Shown in pieces: positions 9,608-13,504 of a DNA stretch of 13,504 nucleotides. Numbering within the stretch: the stretch's first letter is position 1; each line of letters opens with the position of its first letter. The notes beneath the pieces are model-generated. The model did no database searches. It was not told where the DNA came from and saw only the letters and a program-made list of their open reading frames with translations. Origin of the DNA: Leucogyrophana mollusca. Lineage: Eukaryota > Basidiomycota > Agaricomycetes > Boletales. The stretch is from the NCBI GenBank assembly GCA_021014945.1, contig MU266803.1, forward strand, positions 1 to 13,504, read 5' to 3'. The translations under genes and the position numbers were made by a program.

Positions 9608-10036
9608 CGCAGGACTTGTTGGAGGCGCGACTTGCAAAGCTACATGCCCTAGGGGCGCTCTGCAGGTCGCTGTTTGGTTCAGAGGCCCGGGCGACTGAAT
9701 TAGCAAACAATCGAAATTACAAAAGATAAGTACTTACTTAGTTACCACCAAAAGTAAATAAATAATCTCGACAATCCTCTTCACAGGAACTCTGATGAGC
9801 GCTAGATCTATACAACGACCAACCAATTTTTGTCATTTTCCGACGGGATGGGCGTCTGCGGATAAAATCACTCGGCGATGAGAACTTTTCGGCAACTTGG
9901 AAAAAGCAGCAGGCACTGTCAGGTAAGTTTGGGGGAGCATATCGACCGATTCCCCACCGTGTTATATGTCCCCAATACGGTGAGTGTCTCGTGCCTCTTG
10001 ATTCCTCTAAGTTCTGAACTGGATATCCCAAGTCGG
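9608..10036. promoter_or_regulatory. Shared divergent promoter and 5' UTR region
   Basis: 429 bp between the ICT1-like start (minus) and the DUF829 start (plus). It contains an AT-rich core around 9700-9770 and a CCAAT at 9823-9827. A GATAAAA word lies at 9861-9867. Near the plus gene there are strong donors CAG|GTAAGT (9919-9925) and GTGAGT at 9980. The latter, with the acceptor CCCAAG at 10032, would make a 53-nt 5'-UTR intron just before the start codon. Near the minus gene an ATGTAG start-stop lies at 9645-9640. Confidence 0.5.
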
Positions 10037-11251
10037 ATGGCGCTACTAACACCTACACTCCCTGAAGCGATCACAAACACTGGACTTGTAAAGATTGCCG
10101 ATGGGATTTACTTCGACGACCATCGAATTGCGTCAGCTCGCAGTCCTGACATTGATGTCGGGACTATGCCTATAGCTGGGGCAGCGCCGCCCCCTCAGTG
10201 AGTATCGTTACTCTTGTCAGCGTCCGTTTACCAACTTGTGTGCCTTTCGCCTAGAATTATCCTTATTTTTGGGTGGAGTACGCACCGCGTCCCGGACTTA
10301 TAACCCTCCTGACTTAGACCTTATTACTGCATTCTTTAGTGGGCGCGCAGCTTCGCCATCTGCAAACGTATGCTCGGGCATATGACAAGCTGTATCCAGA
10401 AGCCACACAAATCTTAGTAAGGTCTGAACCGCGGTTCTGGTGGATGACGGAGAGGGCAAAGGTACGAACCGTGCGCAAACTCCGGCAACATTGACAACTA
10501 CTTATTGGTGTCTGATGCACGATAGCGGAGGCATTTTCAACCTGTTATTGAAGTTCTCAATGCCCTTGACTGCCCACCGTCCCCACGTGTCGGCTTAAAT
10601 GGCATAGCGCCTGAGCCACTGGCGTGTAATGGCACACGAATTCTAACCCATGTGTTCTCGAATGGTCAGTTATGCTGTCGCTGGCTGGTCCATGGTGGTT
10701 TCCTGACTCGAGCATGTTCAGGCGGTTCAATGCAATGCGTCACTCTGGGAAAATTGCTTTCCGAGCAAGGCCCAGGGCCTTTCGCCTCTGCGGCTTCCAC
10801 GAGTGCGCTTGTCTTCGATTCCTGTCCCGCCAGTCCCAGCTTTCGGTCCATAAGGCTTGCCTTTTCAGCCTCGATACGAAACCCTGTTGCCCGATTCTTC
10901 GCCATCGCCATTCTATACGGCATGCATCTATTTCATTCGTTCTCCTCGCTATTGTCTGGGAAGCAAATGGGCCGCATGGAAGGCATCAAAAGAGACATGC
11001 TTAACCCGCGCATTCTCCCGTGGACGAACGCTCAGACCCCGCGTCTTTACCTTTTTTCGAAGAAGGACGAGCTCGTACCCTGGTCACAAGTCCAAGAGCA
11101 CGCCAACATTTCGAGAGAGAGGGGCTTGAATGTCCACTCGGAGCTATTCGAGAACAGTCAGCATGTAGCGCACATGCGCGCGGAGCCGAAGAGATATTGG
11201 TCTCTAGTATCGAATCTTTGGGAAAGGGCCTGCCATGAAATCAAAAATTAG
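10037..11251 (+). CDS. DUF829 / TMEM53 (PaxU-like) alpha/beta-hydrolase family protein
   Basis: Exons 10037-10197, 10255-10277, 10340-10461, 10526-10664 and 10722-11251 give 324 residues. The four introns are 57-64 nt with donors GTGAGT, GTACGC, GTACGA and GTCAGT. Splicing restores the family core IILIFGWMGAQLRHLQTYA, which spans exons 1-3. Next come the nucleophile-elbow variant THVFSNGGSMQ (Ser147), LYLFSKKDELVPW with the acid (Asp264), and SQHVAHMR with the His (His296), a plausible Ser-Asp-His triad. Length and motif order fit fungal DUF829 proteins, some annotated as PaxU-like after the indole-diterpene cluster member. Human TMEM53 is a nuclear-envelope relative. No other secondary-metabolism gene is nearby, so a biosynthetic role is not supported. 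The start has C at -3, which is weak, but upstream sequence does not continue the frame through a usable splice. All five exons are intact. Confidence 0.9.
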
Positions 11252-11736
11252 ACGTCCGACATGCACTCATGCGTCATACGCTCGCTGCATGATTTCTTTT
11301 CCAGCAGATTGTATACCAAATTGACCCGTTGGGGGTGTTCCCCTGGCTCTTCCAGCAATTAAAGTAAGTAACATCCTTGGTAACATCGCCCGGTCAAATT
11401 GTCCGTGCCTATGAAAGCGTATTCATGGTAGCCTGTCACAGCTGAACTAGATTTATCTTCTATCTATAGATAACCCGCACGTTTATGTCCTATATGTAAC
11501 CCAAAGGACACCCACTCAGTTCAGCGATAAGCCGTAGAGAATGTTCTACGACAACTCCGAGAACGCCCCGATCTCGCCAAGTCGTCCTGGGTTGGAGGTT
11601 TCTTTATCAGTACTTGCCGCACGATGTTGCGGGCACGACTCATACCTTCAGGGGAGTACTCAAACCATGGGGAATCTGTTGAAACAAATCCCGTCAGCTG
11701 TCGTTACGAGGGGAAGGTGGAGCCACGCACTCGGCT
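11252..11736. other. Convergent intergenic region, no gene seen
   Basis: 485 bp between the DUF829 stop and the proposed end of the small secreted protein gene. AATTAAAG at about 11358 could act as a poly(A) signal for the DUF829 gene. A palindrome with GATA words lies at 11454-11473. The part from 11694 to 11736 would be coding in the alternative splice form of the minus-strand gene. Confidence 0.55.
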
Positions 11737-12040
11737 TTACCATCCTCCTCCACATAGCATGGGGCCGCAGTCTGGCACAGGCCTGTTGGTCGAGGTGTCA
11801 CTATACTGTAGTCGTCTTCGACTGGGGCCGACGATGCTACTTACTGAACGCGAGCCTCTACTACAGGTTTCTCGGTGATGCATCGGAACGGACCACAGTT
11901 GGGCGTAGGCCTGCCAAGCATTGTCAGCTTCCATTTCACTTGTCATGGAAGATATGCAAAGGACGATGCACGCACGGAATGGCTGCTCCAAGAGCGATTC
12001 CGGTGGCAGCAGCTAGTGCGACAAGTGAGAGGAATTTCAT
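11737..12040 (-). CDS. Putative small secreted cysteine-rich protein
   Basis: The ATG at 12040 (A at -3) opens MKFLSLVALAAATGIALG, a textbook secretion signal with a Lys, a hydrophobic core and small residues before a cut near residue 18-20. Preferred exons are 12040-11976, 11910-11845 and 11782-11737, with 65-nt (GTGCGT...GGCAG) and 62-nt (GTAAGT...AACAG) introns, giving 58 residues. The mature peptide of about 38 residues has two copies of P-x-P-(N/D)-C-G-P-x-x-C (Cys 27, 32, 49, 54). The copies differ mostly at third codon positions, which argues for coding. An alternative acceptor at 11806 makes a 39-nt intron and another frame ending at 11694: 80 residues, five Cys. A TATA box sits about 65 bp upstream. 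I recognise no family. Secreted effector-like or surface peptides are common in fungi, but function is unknown. Confidence 0.5.
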
Positions 12041-12104
12041 GATGCTAGGTGGGTACCGGTAAGTGGCGTATTTTTATAAATGGGGTCAAACTCTGGATCG
12101 TCTT

Positions 12105-12112
12105 CTTATATA
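12105..12112 (-). promoter_or_regulatory. TATA box of the small secreted protein gene
   Basis: Minus strand reads GGTATATAAG, with TATATAAG at 12112-12105. It lies about 65 bp upstream of the ATG at 12040, which would leave a 5' UTR of roughly 35-40 nt. A second AT-rich word, TTTATAAAAATA, lies closer to the start at about 12081-12070. Confidence 0.55.
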
Positions 12113-12977
12113 CCTCGTCGGCGGTTAGTACCTGCCTTGTGCTCCGAAACGCGTTACTGAGCGAACTGTGGTGCCTTCGCACATGGTGATTTCGTGAGGA
12201 TGAGGAGCCGCCTGACATCTCAGCTACAGATATTGCCTGCAGGGGGCGAAGTATGGTTGTCCCGGGATCCCAACGCATGTAAAGAGCTGGATTACATATA
12301 GCCGGTCTGCTCGAGAGCAGAGGTCAGATGGTCAGACAACAACGACCATCTGAATGCCACGTACCAAGTCCTGCTTAGGTCTCAGCTATTTTTCGGGGCA
12401 GCGTGCTTTGAGATGGAGGTTACCTAGTAAGGTCTAGGAGAGAAGCTACCATAGCGAGTTGGCTGGATAGTATTGTATCTTCTGAAGGTAGCCACGGTGA
12501 CGGTCGCGACCAAGGGTGTCTGTCCATGAGGTACATCGGCATCTTACGGACCGCCGACAGCAATGGTTTGAGTCAACATCATTTGAGTGAGTCTCGAGCA
12601 GTCGCCACCCAAAGAGATTCATGTCAGCGGGCTACCAGCTTTCTTGCACGATTTGTCCTGGGTCTTTCATTTTCTCGGTTATGTGGACAACTCGGAGACT
12701 CGGAGAAGGATCAATGCACTGATATTTCAATCCAAGGCTCCGAGACCCCTTTGCAGACCCCACTCACACTCAGACTCCCCCTCCCGGTGAAGTCGAAAGG
12801 GCCTCCAGCTTCAAGTTCCAGAAAGTCCGGGATCCCGTCAGAGTCCGCAGATTTGTGTGTCGGAAATCCCCGGTGCCGCTTTGCCGACGCGGCTGCCTTT
12901 GAAGTCCACTCGGTCCAGCAAGTTCCAGAAACGGAATCAACCCCTGGCCACCACTACCATCTCCCTCGCCGCCATTA
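12113..12977. other. Non-coding or uncertain region
   Basis: 865 bp with no recognised gene. It probably includes the upstream control region of the secreted-protein gene and two hairpins at 12306-12352. A 150-codon plus-strand frame (12526-12978) and a 94-codon Gly-rich minus frame (13054-12770) are open here but overlap each other and match no family I know. Confidence 0.4.
12306..12352. other. Two adjacent perfect hairpins
   Basis: TCTGCTC (12306-12312) pairs with GAGCAGA (12315-12321) around a 2-nt spacer. Immediately after, CAGATGGTC (12325-12333) pairs with GACCATCTG (12344-12352) around a 10-nt loop. Both stems are perfect. This is not a tRNA, and no known RNA family is recognised. 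Confidence 0.6.
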
Positions 12978-13069
12978 ATGACAACGTCGAGCGTCATTGA
13001 CATCCCCGCCAGCCCCCCTTCCTCATACCCATATCCCCCTCCTCCACCACTCACCTATTACGCGATCCC
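12978..13069 (+). CDS. Possible first exon of an unidentified gene
   Basis: The ATG at 12978 opens 30 codons beginning MTTSSVIDIPASPPSSY, followed by a run of Pro and LTYYAI. It ends at a canonical GTGAGT donor (13070) immediately before an in-frame TGA that would otherwise stop it. This is the look of a proline-rich N-terminal exon. The start context is poor (T at -3) and I could not find a convincing second exon before the right edge. Treat as tentative. Confidence 0.22.
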
Positions 13070-13504
13070 GTGAGTTCTCTCACTTCGATGCAGAGGGGAA
13101 TCCATGCATTGTTGTGTATTATCTACCTTACATCACCGCATATCACCTGACCGCGTCCCCGCCACCATTGAACCGGCTATTATGTCAACGAGAACCACAG
13201 AGACGCGTCGGCGCTGTGAGATTCAGAGCGTTGAGTGATGGTTGATCGCGAAAGAGAGCGTGAGAGCTGCTGGAGGTCGTCGTGAGCTTGCATGGCCGCC
13301 AAGAGTGTCACTAGGTCCATACTATTACTAGTGGTGTCCAGTGCACGGTGGCTCGTCGCAAGCAATGTCTGACAGTCAGCCACCAGCCGTCTGTCAGCCA
13401 CCGGCATGTTTTGTCTCCGCTCAGTCAGCCGTCGTGCCGAGCATACTCGATCACAGACTCGATCACGGACTTTTTCACGGATTGTCCAATTCCTGGATGT
13501 TCTC
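13070..13504. other. Right-end region, no confident gene
   Basis: A minus-strand frame is open from the window edge (13503) to a stop at 13180, about 107 codons, with an internal ATG at 13407 (MPVADRRLVADCQTLLATS...). It has a Leu/Ala/Gln-rich helical stretch but no recognisable domain, and could be the tail of a gene entering from the right or chance. Short direct repeats of GTCAGCC occur around 13374-13430 and of ACTCGATCAC at about 13445-13466. Confidence 0.3.

Noticed and set aside
9608..9706. In-frame N-terminal extension of the ICT1-like protein up to 9706
   Set aside because: There is no ATG at its start, and the extension does not resemble a mitochondrial presequence. The ATG at 9607 does.
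9878..10036. Starting the DUF829 protein at the ATG at 9878
   Set aside because: It gives 53 extra residues unlike the family and reads through two strong donor sites. It is more likely 5' UTR with an upstream ATG.
12045..12278. A 77-codon minus ORF just upstream of the secreted-protein gene
   Set aside because: It spans the TATA box and presumed transcription start of that gene and has no recognisable content.
12306..12352. Reading the paired hairpins as a tRNA
   Set aside because: The cloverleaf spacing, the TTCRA arm and a plausible acceptor stem are absent.
12526..12978. A 150-codon plus-strand ORF
   Set aside because: Its composition is mixed, it resembles no family, the region is open on both strands, and no consistent splice model emerged. 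It is kept only as uncertain sequence.

Overview
This window looks like nuclear DNA of a filamentous basidiomycete, most likely an agaricomycete. Protein-coding genes on both strands are cut by many short introns (49-65 nt, GTRNGT donors, CTNAC-like branch sites, YAG acceptors). The left 8.1 kb is strongly GC-rich with C/G-ending codons, and the recognisable proteins are eukaryotic families. Nothing looks prokaryotic, viral or transposon-derived. All splice models below were made by eye from splice signals, reading frame and family motifs.

Left block (1-8119). A Ubp3/USP10-type ubiquitin-specific protease lies on the minus strand (2840 down to 107, then off the left edge). A 1503-aa coiled-coil and low-complexity protein lies on the plus strand (3061-8119). 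The two are divergent and share a 220-bp promoter region. Both genes carry many simple repeats: purine/pyrimidine minisatellites in the protease introns, a 24-bp degenerate minisatellite in a long intron of the coiled-coil gene, a 15-bp unit coding about 32 EKTE(D/V) pentapeptides, and a GAGGGC hexamer run.

Right block (8120-13504). Base composition drops abruptly just after the coiled-coil gene stops, and genes become smaller and more intron-dense. A mitochondrial ICT1/Pth4-like peptidyl-tRNA hydrolase with the GGQ motif (minus, 9607-8834, four exons, 202 aa) is divergent from a DUF829/TMEM53 (PaxU-like) alpha/beta-hydrolase (plus, 10037-11251, five exons including a 23-nt one, 324 aa). Both reassemble cleanly from exons that are unremarkable as single ORFs. 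Beyond them a probable tiny secreted cysteine-rich protein lies on the minus strand (12040-11737) with a TATA box upstream. Its downstream splicing is ambiguous, and it is the best candidate for something undescribed. The last 1.4 kb holds two adjacent perfect hairpins, a possible first exon of a plus-strand gene, and short direct repeats, but no confident gene.

The genes show no common pathway. The layout is two divergent housekeeping-type pairs followed by a candidate secreted-peptide gene. I see no tRNA, rRNA, CRISPR or mobile element.
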